DNA from: Nitrosospira sp. Nsp2
Lineage (GTDB): Bacteria; Pseudomonadota; Gammaproteobacteria; Burkholderiales; Nitrosomonadaceae
Length of the DNA: 64,000 nt
Assembly (NCBI RefSeq): GCF_003050965.1
Contig: NZ_QAOU01000002.1
Span: 1 to 64,000 of the forward strand
Reading direction: 5' to 3'
In this document: positions 53,124-61,540 of the stretch, one piece after another
Position numbering within the stretch: position 1 is the first letter of the stretch
Layout: each line of letters opens with the position of its first letter
Position numbers and translations under genes: made by a program
The notes under the pieces: model-generated
What the model was told of the DNA's origin: nothing
Database searches by the model: none
Seen by the model: only the letters and a program-made list of their open reading frames with translations

Positions 53124-54242
53124 ATGAACATTCACCGCTGCTACACACCGCGCAACCTTATCCTGACCGCGGTCCTGACTATTGGGTTCGCATCCTCCGC
53201 GCTCGCCCAGGTTGCTTTATTGGTTGACCTTAACAGCAAGGAAGTAACCTACCCTGGCATCCTCCCCGGTGGGTTCAATAGCCGTGCTTTGGGGATCAAC
53301 GAGGCGGGGCAGGTGGTAGGGGAATCCGATATAGGCGGCGGGCTGACCCATGCCTTCATCACCGGCCCTGATGCCGCTGGCATGACCGATCTCGGCACGC
53401 TCGGCGGAGCCAGGAGCATCGCTTACGGGATCAACGATGCGGGGCAAGTGGTAGGGCAATCGTACGCTACTGGCAATCAGCAGTTCGCTGGTTTCATCAC
53501 CGGCCCTAATGGGGTAGGCATGACCGAACTTGGCACGCTGGGCGGAACCTGGGTCCAAGCTTTCGGGATCAACAACGCGGGGCGGGTGGTAGGGGAATCC
53601 ACGACTGCCAACGGGCAGACCCATGCCTTCATCACCGGCCCTGATGGCGAAGGCATGACCGATCTCGTCGGCACCCTCGGTGGAGACTATAGCGTTGCTA
53701 GAGGGATCAACGATGCGGGGCAGGTGGTAGGGGTAAACGGGGCTGGCCATGCCTTCATCACGGGCCCCAATGGCATGGGCATGACCGATCTCGGCACGCT
53801 GGGTGGAGACTATAGCTACGCTTTCGGGCTCAACGACGCGGGGCAGGTGGTAGGGTACTCGGCAACTGCCAATGGGCAGATTCATGCCTTCATCACCGGC
53901 CCTGATGGCGCAGGCATGACCGATCTCGGCACGCTGGGTGGAGACTATAGCTTCGCTTTCGGGATCGACGACGCGGGGCAGGTGGTAGGGGTATTCCAGA
54001 CCGGGTTCGCGCCGGCCCATGCTTTCATCACCGGCCCTGGTGGCGTAGGCATGACCGAGCTTGACTCCTTGGTGGACCCGACGCCTGGCTTTAAGTACTT
54101 TAACAGCGCCACTGCCATCAATAACCATGGGCAAGTGGCTGCGGCGGCAGTAGTGGTAGTTCCCGAGCCCGAGACGTATGCAATGCTGTTGTCAGGCCTT
54201 GGCTTGATTGGCTTTTTAGCGCGCGGGCGAGCAGCTGCATGA
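53124..54242 (+). CDS. HAF-repeat PEP-CTERM protein, copy D
   Basis: 372 residues, B/C/D group by leader and signal peptide (MNIHRCYTPRNLILTAVLTI). Seven cores: GINEAGQVVG, GINDAGQVVG, GINNAGRVVG, GINDAGQVVG, GLNDAGQVVG, GIDDAGQVVG, AINNHGQVAA. One unit has an added Val (DLVGTLGG) and the fourth is shortened (VVGVNGAGHAF). Sorting signal VPEPETYAMLLSGLGLIGFL with a short basic tail. GGAGG precedes the ATG; the open frame upstream of it is leader DNA. Confidence 0.92.
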   Translation: MNIHRCYTPRNLILTAVLTIGFASSALAQVALLVDLNSKEVTYPGILPGGFNSRALGINEAGQVVGESDIGGGLTHAFITGPDAAGMTDLGTLGGARSIAYGINDAGQVVGQSYATGNQQFAGFITGPNGVGMTELGTLGGTWVQAFGINNAGRVVGESTTANGQTHAFITGPDGEGMTDLVGTLGGDYSVARGINDAGQVVGVNGAGHAFITGPNGMGMTDLGTLGGDYSYAFGLNDAGQVVGYSATANGQIHAFITGPDGAGMTDLGTLGGDYSFAFGIDDAGQVVGVFQTGFAPAHAFITGPGGVGMTELDSLVDPTPGFKYFNSATAINNHGQVAAAAVVVVPEPETYAMLLSGLGLIGFLARGRAAA

Positions 54243-54340
54243 ACTAATGAGTAATGGACTCTTCATACTTAAACACAATGCGGAGCACATAATGGTGAGG
54301 CGAAAGAAGGCGAAAATTTGGGATAAATAGAGGCTGCCTT

Positions 54341-54369
54341 TTGACAGCTTAACTTCCATCACCTATTTT
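54341..54369 (+). promoter_or_regulatory. Promoter of copy E (TTGACA-N17-TATTTT)
   Basis: -35 54341-54346, -10 54364-54369. The same block, with TACCTT as -10, precedes decayed copy J, so E and J form one promoter group. Confidence 0.7.
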
Positions 54370-54407
54370 GAAGTAAGCGATCCTAAACATGCCTTGCCGG
54401 AGATGCC

Positions 54408-55568
54408 ATGTCACTGAACCGTTGCTTCAAAGTGAGCAACCTCATTCTGAGCGTTGCCCTGATTATCGGCCTGGGCCATGGTACTCATGCCGTCGCCCAG
54501 GAACGCTTTCCATTTCTGATTGACCTCAACACAAGGACGGTAACCCAACTCGAACGCCTGGATGGAGGCACGACCGTACCTAGGGCGTTGAATGATGTCG
54601 GACGAGTGGTGGGATATTATTTTCCCCCAGGTCAGGGACTCCATGGCTTCATTACCGGTCCTGATGGCATGGGGATGAGAAATCTGGGCTTGGCAGGTAG
54701 CAGTGTCGCCGATGACGCCGCGGACATCAATGAGGCGGGGCAAGTGGTGGGACGACGTTCTACTCCAACTCCTTCTTCTACAACTGCCTTCATCACTGGG
54801 CCTAATGGCGAGGGCATAAGGGACCTTGGCTCGTTAGGTGGGGATTTCAGCGCCGCTCAAGGTATTAACGACGCCGGGCAGGTAGTGGGTGAATCTGAGA
54901 CGGCTGAACGCGATTCCCATGCCTACATCACCGGTCCAAATGGGACGGGTATGAGAGATATCGGCGCTTTAGAGGGGAATTTCAGCTCGGCAAGCAGGAT
55001 CAACGATGCGGGGCAGGTAGTGGGGCATTCTACCACAGCTGAACAATATTTCCACGGCTTCATTACGGGCGCTGATGGGATGGGCATGAGGGACCTTGGC
55101 ACTTTAGGCGGGCGAAACAGCTATGCTAATGACATTAACGCTGCGGGCCGGGTGGTGGGAAGTTCTGATACTGCTGCTGAAGGTCACCATGCCTTCATCA
55201 CGGCTCCCGATGGGGTAGGCATGATGGATCTTGGCGCTTTGGGCGGGGGCATTAGCTGGGCTTCCGGCATCAACGATGCGGGCCAGGTGGCGGGAACTAC
55301 CAGCACTGCTGAAGGCGGAGAGCATGCTTTCATAACCGGTCCCAACGGCGAAGGCATGACCGATCTCAATTCACTGGTTGATCTGCCCCCGGGGGTGCTT
55401 CTAATGAATGCCGTGGATATCAATAACAGTGGACAAGTGATTGCTACCGGCGTTCCGGAACCGGAGACCTATGCGTTGCTGCTGGTCGGCTTGGGCTTGA
55501 TTGGGTTCATGGCGCGGCCGAAGCGCCTGCCGTATAAAAAAGCGGATATAAAAGGGCCTGAGTGTTGA
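54408..55568 (+). CDS. HAF-repeat PEP-CTERM protein, copy E
   Basis: 386 residues, E/J group. Signal peptide MSLNRCFKVSNLILSVALII to AVAQ. Seven cores: ALNDVGRVVG, DINEAGQVVG, GINDAGQVVG, RINDAGQVVG, DINAAGRVVG, GINDAGQVAG, DINNSGQVIA. Sorting signal VPEPETYALLLVGLGLIGFM followed by an unusually long basic tail ending PEC. The ribosome site GGAG lies before the ATG. Confidence 0.92.
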   Translation: MSLNRCFKVSNLILSVALIIGLGHGTHAVAQERFPFLIDLNTRTVTQLERLDGGTTVPRALNDVGRVVGYYFPPGQGLHGFITGPDGMGMRNLGLAGSSVADDAADINEAGQVVGRRSTPTPSSTTAFITGPNGEGIRDLGSLGGDFSAAQGINDAGQVVGESETAERDSHAYITGPNGTGMRDIGALEGNFSSASRINDAGQVVGHSTTAEQYFHGFITGADGMGMRDLGTLGGRNSYANDINAAGRVVGSSDTAAEGHHAFITAPDGVGMMDLGALGGGISWASGINDAGQVAGTTSTAEGGEHAFITGPNGEGMTDLNSLVDLPPGVLLMNAVDINNSGQVIATGVPEPETYALLLVGLGLIGFMARPKRLPYKKADIKGPEC

Positions 55569-55622
55569 GGCTACGAGATCTAATCCAAGCTTTTACCCGG
55601 GCTGGCCGGAAGTCGCCCGTTC

Positions 55623-55650
55623 TTGACAATTCGCCTAGGCCGTCTACTCT
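55623..55650 (+). promoter_or_regulatory. Promoter of copy F (TTGACA-N16-TACTCT)
   Basis: -35 55623-55628, -10 55645-55650; the spacer ends in GTC as in copies H, I and L. It lies 53 bp from the ATG at 55703. Confidence 0.75.
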
Positions 55651-55702
55651 AAAAACGTGCTTTTCTCTGTTGCGGTTCAGTTCTTTGCAAGGAGTGCCCA
55701 AA

Positions 55703-56818
55703 ATGAATATGAAAAAAAACGGGGGCTTTAAAGTCGGCATTTTCGTCCTTGGTCCGGTGCTTTTAGCTGTCCTGAGCATTGCTACTCATGCCGATGCGGA
55801 AATTCTCTATTTCATGGACCTTAACAAAAGGACAGTGAGCGAGATTAAGACTTTCGGCGGGTTCAGCACCTTCGGCGGCATAAACAATGCAGGGCAAGTG
55901 GTGGGCGGAGCGACTACCCCTGAAGGGGGTCATTACGCGTTCCTCACCGGTCCGAGTGGCCAGGGCATCAGAAATCTTGGTTCGCTAGGCGGCAACTTCA
56001 GCCGGGCATTAGGGATTAACGATTCGGGGGAAGTGGTAGGCTTCGCCGACACGGCGACTGGCGCGCGTCGTGCCTTTATGACTGGCCCCAATGGCGTCGG
56101 GATGCGGGACTTAGGCACTTTGGGCCGGGATCAAAGCGTGGCTGAAGGCATCAACAATACCGGCCAAGTGGTGGGATATACACAAACCGATACGCAGACC
56201 GGTAGTGATGCGCATGCTTTTATTACTGGTCCCGGCGGTGAGGGCATCAGGGATCTTGACGGCACTTCGGGAGGGGCGACGAACTATGCTTTTGCGATAA
56301 ACGATGCCGGGCAGGTGCTCGGGTTATCCGTAACTTCGGGGGGCGATTTTGTTTCGTTCATAACCGGCCCCAACGGCGCCGGGACGGTGGTTCTTGGCAC
56401 TTTTGGAGGGCGTGGCGACGTTGCCACCGACATTAACGCTTCCGGTCAGGTAGCAGGCGGTGCTGGCATCACGGGTCCCAATGGTATGGGTATGACGACA
56501 CTTGGCACGTTAGGCGCGTCTGGTACCGACGTCACCGATGCTGAAGGACTCAATGATGCGGGGCAGGTGGTTGGAAGTTCTTCCACCTCTGCCGGCGCTA
56601 CTCATGCATTTGTAACCGGCCCCGATGGCGCAGGCATGACGGACCTTAATTCACTGGATTTCCTGCCGGAAGGGGTTCTTCTAACTGCCGCCATGGACAT
56701 CAATAACGCGGGACAGATCATCGCAACGGGTGTTCCGGAGCCGGAATCTTATCTCATGCTGCTGGCAGGACTGGGTATGGTTGTGTTTGCGGCTCGCCGA
56801 AAGCGACCTTTGGCATAG
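55703..56818 (+). CDS. HAF-repeat PEP-CTERM protein, copy F
   Basis: 371 residues. Signal peptide from MNMKKNGGFKVG to ATHADA. Seven cores: GINNAGQVVG, GINDSGEVVG, GINNTGQVVG, AINDAGQVLG, DINASGQVAG, GLNDAGQVVG, DINNAGQIIA; the fifth unit has a shortened connector (GGAGITGPNG). Sorting signal VPEPESYLMLLAGLGMVVFA, then a basic tail. Start chosen at 55703 because AAGGAG precedes it; open sequence upstream covers the promoter. Copy G follows 66 bp later without its own clear promoter. Confidence 0.92.
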   Translation: MNMKKNGGFKVGIFVLGPVLLAVLSIATHADAEILYFMDLNKRTVSEIKTFGGFSTFGGINNAGQVVGGATTPEGGHYAFLTGPSGQGIRNLGSLGGNFSRALGINDSGEVVGFADTATGARRAFMTGPNGVGMRDLGTLGRDQSVAEGINNTGQVVGYTQTDTQTGSDAHAFITGPGGEGIRDLDGTSGGATNYAFAINDAGQVLGLSVTSGGDFVSFITGPNGAGTVVLGTFGGRGDVATDINASGQVAGGAGITGPNGMGMTTLGTLGASGTDVTDAEGLNDAGQVVGSSSTSAGATHAFVTGPDGAGMTDLNSLDFLPEGVLLTAAMDINNAGQIIATGVPEPESYLMLLAGLGMVVFAARRKRPLA

Positions 56819-56884
56819 GAACCTGGTAATCCGCCCCACACGCTTTGTGCTTGGCAGCCTGTCTTTTCCTAAGGAGAACTTCGT

Positions 56885-57991
56885 ATGAAAATTGCCCATC
56901 GTTCCAAAGTTCGAAGCTTTTTCCTCGGTGCAACCCTGTTCGCTGGCTTCGGTTTTGATGGTTATGCCGCTGACCCAGAGCGTTCCTTCCTGATTGATCT
57001 TAACAGTAGAGAAGTGACAGAGTTGGGAAGTTTGGGGGGCGGACGCACTGTTGCAACGGGAATTAACGACCTCGGACAAGTGGTGGGGCAATCCGTTACC
57101 TCTGCCAGCCGATATCATGCTTTCATCACCGGCCCCGACGGTATCGGCATACGGGACCTGGGTATACTTGGGGTTGTAGACCAAAGCTCTGCCACCGCGA
57201 TTAATGGTGCCGGACAGGTGGTGGGGCATTCGGGCGAGGCTTTCATTACCGGGGCTGATGGCAGGAACATGAGGCCTATTGGCAGTTTGGGAGGAGGAAG
57301 TACCTCTGCTCACGATATCAACGCTGCGGGACAGGTGGTGGGACAGTCCTTCACATCCGCGGGTAGTTATCATGGCTTCATTACCGGCCCCGATGGCATG
57401 GGCATGAGGGACCTTGACACTTCGGGTGGGAGAACCAGCACTCCATTGGCTATCAACGATTCTGGCCAGGTGGCAGGGCATTACGTGACATCCGCCGGTG
57501 CGCAGGGCGCTTTCATTACCGGTCCCGATGGAATGGGCATGAAGGACCTTGGTGCGTTGGGTGGCGCTATAACCGATGTTTACGATATTAACGCTGCGGG
57601 GCAGGTGGTGGGGGCTTACCGCGCTTCCTCGGGTGTTACGCATGCTTTCATTACCGGGACCGATGGCGTGGGTATGAGAGACCTTGGGACGCTTGGTGGA
57701 GGGTTTAGCGTCGCACAGGGGATTAACGATGCCGGGGAAGTAGTGGGACGATCAACTATCTCCACCGGCGCTGAGCATGTTTTCATCACCGGTCCCGGTG
57801 GCGAGGGCCTCACGGACCTGAGTTCGCTGGTGGGGCTGCCAGAAGGATTGGTTCAGGTTTACGAGATCGACATTAATAACGCAGGCCAGGTCAGCGCGAT
57901 GGGTATACCCGAACCCCAATCCTACATCATGTTGCTGGCGGGGTTGGCTCTGATCGGGTTCGTGGCGCGGCGGAAGCACCTGCTGGTCTAG
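56885..57991 (+). CDS. HAF-repeat PEP-CTERM protein, copy G
   Basis: 368 residues. Signal peptide MKIAHRSKVRSFFLGATLFA to YAADPE. Seven cores: GINDLGQVVG, AINGAGQVVG, DINAAGQVVG, AINDSGQVAG, DINAAGQVVG, GINDAGEVVG, DINNAGQVSA; the second unit lacks the usual connector (HSGEAFITG). Sorting signal IPEPQSYIMLLAGLALIGFV. It retains the leader block (GTGCTTGGCAG, CCTAAGGAG) but no TTGACA, so it is probably read through from F. Confidence 0.92.
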   Translation: MKIAHRSKVRSFFLGATLFAGFGFDGYAADPERSFLIDLNSREVTELGSLGGGRTVATGINDLGQVVGQSVTSASRYHAFITGPDGIGIRDLGILGVVDQSSATAINGAGQVVGHSGEAFITGADGRNMRPIGSLGGGSTSAHDINAAGQVVGQSFTSAGSYHGFITGPDGMGMRDLDTSGGRTSTPLAINDSGQVAGHYVTSAGAQGAFITGPDGMGMKDLGALGGAITDVYDINAAGQVVGAYRASSGVTHAFITGTDGVGMRDLGTLGGGFSVAQGINDAGEVVGRSTISTGAEHVFITGPGGEGLTDLSSLVGLPEGLVQVYEIDINNAGQVSAMGIPEPQSYIMLLAGLALIGFVARRKHLLV

Positions 57992-58255
57992 GAACTCTTA
58001 GATACTCTCCCCGTATCCGATTACCGCCTCAGGCCAGTGAGCGACCGTTGGATCGATGGCGCGGCGAAAATGCGTGCTGGTCTAAACGTTCGGAGAAGCT
58101 CCACTTATCCGGTCTGAGTCGTCCCGCGCCTCCCGCCTGACCTCCGCGTTTTATACCACCTGACACCTTACTTTTCCAGCAAAGCAGGGCAAATCCGCCG
58201 ATGTGTTCGAGCCCTGGCTGAGCCTGGATAGGCGCAAGCGGAAATTTTTCCCGCC
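57992..58255. other. Spacer between copies G and H
   Basis: About 260 bp before the H promoter. It carries the 26-base match (58061-58086) to the REP-like stretch at 50508. No gene. Confidence 0.45.
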
Positions 58256-58283
58256 TTGACAATTCAGGCCTGTCGTCTACGGT
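58256..58283 (+). promoter_or_regulatory. Promoter of copy H (TTGACA-N16-TACGGT)
   Basis: -35 58256-58261, -10 58278-58283; spacer ends in GTC. Leader follows to AAGGAGAG before the ATG at 58335. Confidence 0.75.
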
Positions 58284-58334
58284 TAGAACTGGTTTTGTTC
58301 GTAGCAGCCCGTCCTTTATTAAGGAGAGCAGGTC

Positions 58335-59441
58335 ATGCGCACATATGGATTCAAACCCGGGAGCTTAACCTTCATCGCAGCCTTGCTCGCCGGCCTCGGA
58401 TTTATTACTCCTGCTGCAGCCCAGTTACAGCCCTACCTCGTTGACCTTAACAGCAGAACAGCAACCACGCTCGGCCCGATGGGAGGGATAAGCACTCACG
58501 CAGCGGCGATCAACGATGCGGGGCAGGTGGCGGGGTCATCTGATCGCGGGGCTTTCATTACCGGCCCCGACGGAATGGGCATAAGGGACCTTGGCCCCTG
58601 GGCAAGCCCTTGGGATATTAACAATGCCGGGCAGGTGGTGGGGGGAAATATTTTTTTTCCCCCTCCCACTGGTGAGTCACATGCTTTCATTACCGGGCCG
58701 GATGGAGTGGGTATAAGAGACCTTGGGACGCTTGGGGGGGATTTCAGCTGGGCGGACGCGGTCAATGATATCGGGCAGGTGGTGGGCACGTCCAGTACGG
58801 CGAGCCGTGGTACACGTGCTTTCATCACCGGCCCCGATGGCGGCAGCATGAGAGAACTTGAGGCGTTTGGTGAAATTTTCGGAGCTTCTGTGCGCTTCTG
58901 GGACATCAACGATGCTGGCCAAGTAGTGGGAGGTATCTTGCCGCCGGGAGGCGATTCTTTTTTTCGTCCTTTCATCACTGGCCCAAATGGGGTTGGCGTG
59001 CGTACCCTTGGTGACGCCTGGGGTGAGGCCACCGGGATCAATAATGCGGGTCAAGTCGTGGGGTCGATGGGACCTCACGCCTTCATTACTGGCTCGAACG
59101 GCGTCGATGTGAAGGAACTTGGGACGCTTGGAGGGGATTACAGCTCGGCCTGGGACATCAACGATGCGGGCCAGGTGGTTGGAATATCCAGTATTACGGC
59201 AGATGGTTCTTTGCATGCTTTTGTTACCGGCCCTAATGGCGATGGCATGACCGACCTCAATTCACTGGTTGACCTGCCTGATGGGGTTGTTCTTACCGAA
59301 GCGAGGGAGATCAATAACGCGGGTCAGGTCATTGCGTACCCTGCGTCCCCCCAAATTCCCGAGCCGAAGATTTATGTCATGATAATTGCCGGGCTGGGCC
59401 TGATCGCGTTGATAGAGCGGCGGAAGCGGCTGTTGCTCTAG
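58335..59441 (+). CDS. HAF-repeat PEP-CTERM protein, copy H
   Basis: 368 residues. Signal peptide from MRTYGFKPGSLTFIAALLAG to PAAAQ. Seven cores: AINDAGQVAG, DINNAGQVVG, AVNDIGQVVG, DINDAGQVVG, GINNAGQVVG, DINDAGQVVG, EINNAGQVIA. Several units are irregular (SSDRGAFITG, NIFFPPPTGESHAFITG), so connectors tolerate insertions. Sorting signal IPEPKIYVMIIAGLGLIALI, shared closely with copy I. Ribosome site AAGGAGAG. Confidence 0.92.
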   Translation: MRTYGFKPGSLTFIAALLAGLGFITPAAAQLQPYLVDLNSRTATTLGPMGGISTHAAAINDAGQVAGSSDRGAFITGPDGMGIRDLGPWASPWDINNAGQVVGGNIFFPPPTGESHAFITGPDGVGIRDLGTLGGDFSWADAVNDIGQVVGTSSTASRGTRAFITGPDGGSMRELEAFGEIFGASVRFWDINDAGQVVGGILPPGGDSFFRPFITGPNGVGVRTLGDAWGEATGINNAGQVVGSMGPHAFITGSNGVDVKELGTLGGDYSSAWDINDAGQVVGISSITADGSLHAFVTGPNGDGMTDLNSLVDLPDGVVLTEAREINNAGQVIAYPASPQIPEPKIYVMIIAGLGLIALIERRKRLLL

Positions 59442-59633
59442 AAACTCTCCAGGAACTCCTGGGTACTCCCCATCTCACCGGCGCCTTCACGGTGGTCGCC
59501 GGCAGGCGGCCGGTGGTTGTTAGCCTGCTGATGCCCGCCTAAAGCCCTACCGTAGCAATCCCAGCGCTTCACCGCAGTCCGGATGTCTTTGTGGGCTGCC
59601 GTAATCGGCACTCTACGCGAATTTTGTGTTGCC

Positions 59634-59661
59634 TTGACAATCCCGCTTTGCGGTCTAATTT
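59634..59661 (+). promoter_or_regulatory. Promoter of copy I (TTGACA-N16-TAATTT)
   Basis: -35 59634-59639, -10 59656-59661; spacer ends in GGTC. Followed by ATGCTTTGCTGGCAG and CCCAGGAG leader sequence. Confidence 0.75.
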
Positions 59662-59711
59662 TAGAACATGCTTTGCTGGCAGTGCCTGCCTTTCCCCAGG
59701 AGACCTTCATC

Positions 59712-60866
59712 ATGAAGATTACCCGTCGTTCCAGGGTGCGGCGCGTTATCCTCGCTTCAGCCCTATTTGGTCTCGGTTTTATTACTCCGGCTGCAGCGCA
59801 GCTGCATCCTTACCTTATTGACCTTAATAGCAGAACAGTGACCGAGCTTGAAGTCGCGGATCTCTTCCTGGAACCTGCACGGGCGATGAACGATGCGGGG
59901 CAGGTGGCTGGAATATTCCTGACACCGGGGAAGGACTACCATGCCTTAATCACTGGTCCGGATGGGGTGGGCATGAGGGACCTTGGCACTTTAGGCGTAT
60001 CCTACAGCGTGGCTCATGGCATCAACAATGCGGGCCGGGTGGTGGGAATTTCGACCAGATATGCCGCCGATTCTTCCGCATGGGAATACCGTGGGTTCAT
60101 CACTGGCCCGGATGGGGTGGGCATGAGGGATGTCGGGAGTTTAGGGGGAACCTTTTCCGAGGGTTGCGACATCAATAATTCCGGGCAGGTGGTGGGTGTA
60201 TCCACCATAGTCGGAGAAACTCAGCATGCTTTCATCACTGGCCCGGATGGGGTGGGCATGAGAGACCTTGGCACTTTAGGCGGAGTCGGACGCATCCCTA
60301 CTCACGTTAACGATGCCGGACAGATAGTAGGCTCGTCTCCGTACGAGACTGGTTCGTTCATCACTGGTCCAGATGGAACGGGAGTGAGAGACCTTGGCAC
60401 GCTCGGCGGCGATTTTACCTTGGCGTCTGGTATTAACGATGCGGGGCAGGTGGCGGGACTGTCTTATACGACGGGCGGCGAAGCTCATGCTTTCATCACC
60501 GGCCCCGACGGCATGGGTATGAGGGATCTCGGCGCTTTAGGCGGGGCTAATAGCGTTGGCCGTGATATCAACGATGCGGGTCAGGTGGTGGGATCGTTCA
60601 GAGCTACTGAGGGAGCTCTTTCGCGTGCTTTCATTACCGGTCCCGATGGCAACGCTATGGTTGATCTCAATTCGCTGGTTGACCTGCCAGGCGGAGTTGT
60701 TCTTGGCGAAGCGGTACTCATCAACAATTCCGGCCAGGTCGTTGCTTACCCTCAAATTCCCGAGCCGAAGATTTATGTGATGATTCTTTTCGGACTGGGT
60801 TTGATCGGACTCTTTGCACGCCGCAAGAAGGCAGAAAACCCCTGGATGAACATGGGTCGCCTTTGA
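59712..60866 (+). CDS. HAF-repeat PEP-CTERM protein, copy I
   Basis: 384 residues. Signal peptide MKITRRSRVRRVILASALFG to PAAAQ. Seven cores: AMNDAGQVAG, GINNAGRVVG, DINNSGQVVG, HVNDAGQIVG, GINDAGQVAG, DINDAGQVVG, LINNSGQVVA. Sorting signal IPEPKIYVMILFGLGLIGLF and a longer tail (KKAENPWMNMGRL). Start at 59712 after CAGGAG; the open frame upstream is leader. Its stop codon lies inside the TTGACA of the copy J promoter. Confidence 0.92.
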   Translation: MKITRRSRVRRVILASALFGLGFITPAAAQLHPYLIDLNSRTVTELEVADLFLEPARAMNDAGQVAGIFLTPGKDYHALITGPDGVGMRDLGTLGVSYSVAHGINNAGRVVGISTRYAADSSAWEYRGFITGPDGVGMRDVGSLGGTFSEGCDINNSGQVVGVSTIVGETQHAFITGPDGVGMRDLGTLGGVGRIPTHVNDAGQIVGSSPYETGSFITGPDGTGVRDLGTLGGDFTLASGINDAGQVAGLSYTTGGEAHAFITGPDGMGMRDLGALGGANSVGRDINDAGQVVGSFRATEGALSRAFITGPDGNAMVDLNSLVDLPGGVVLGEAVLINNSGQVVAYPQIPEPKIYVMILFGLGLIGLFARRKKAENPWMNMGRL

Positions 60867-60891
60867 CAGCTTAAGTTCCATCACCTACCTT
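60863..60891 (+). promoter_or_regulatory. Promoter of decayed copy J (TTGACA-N17-TACCTT)
   Basis: -35 60863-60868 contains the TGA stop of copy I; -10 60886-60891. Near-identical to the copy E promoter block (GCTTAAxTTCCATCACCTA). Confidence 0.65.
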
Positions 60892-60931
60892 GAAGCAATG
60901 GATTGCCAACGCCGCCTTGCGGGAGGATACG

Positions 60932-61485
60932 ATGACGCTCAGACATTGCTTCAAAGTCCGCAGTCTCATTCTAACCACAGCCCTGATGGCGGGTCTCAGC
61001 CCCGTTACTCATGCCACTGCCCAGGAACGCCCGTTCCTTGTCGACCTCAGAGCAGGACAGTAACCGAACTTGGAACCTTAAGCGGCAATCGTACTGTCGC
61101 CTCGGGCATTAACGATGCCGGGCAGGTTGCGGGATATTCGATCACGTCTGAATTCGACCGGCATCCGTTCATCACCGGGTCACGGCGGCAAGGGCATGAG
61201 AGACCTTGGCACTTTGGGCGGGGGTTTCAGCCAAGCTTATGATGTCAACGATGGGGGGAAGGTGGTGGGGCAGTCTGACAAGTTGAGGAGAGGAAGCTTT
61301 TCCTGCACGGTTTCATCACCGGTCCCGATGGCAGGGGAATGCGGGAACTCGGTACCTCAGGCGGGGTAGGCGTCTATCCTGCCGGCATTAACAATGCGGA
61401 GCAGGTAGGAGGGTGGTTACATCCGACCACAGGTAATCCCAATCCCATGGCTTCATCACCGGGCCTAACGGGATGGGCATGAGAG
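60932..61485 (+). pseudogene. HAF-repeat PEP-CTERM gene, copy J (decayed)
   Basis: E/J group. Starts MTLRHCFKVRSLILTTALMA to HATAQ, then stops early because one base is missing in the LIDLNSR-type codons. At least three more frame changes follow (near 61178, 61290 and 61440). Only three cores are readable (GINDAGQVAG, DVNDGGKVVG, GINNAEQVGG), and the sequence jumps from GPNGMGMRE into the leader of copy K, so units four to seven and the sorting signal are deleted. Confidence 0.88.
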
Positions 61486-61540
61486 AGGCCATTAGCCCTG
61501 GGATAGGCCTTTTGCAGAAAAAAACCGAAGAGGATCCATT

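Noticed and set aside
53217-54134. Long open frame antisense to HAF copy D (and similar ones opposite other HAF, TPR and kinase genes)
   Set aside because: It mirrors the repeat periodicity of the sense gene, has no ribosome site, and its predicted residues simply reflect the complementary repeats.
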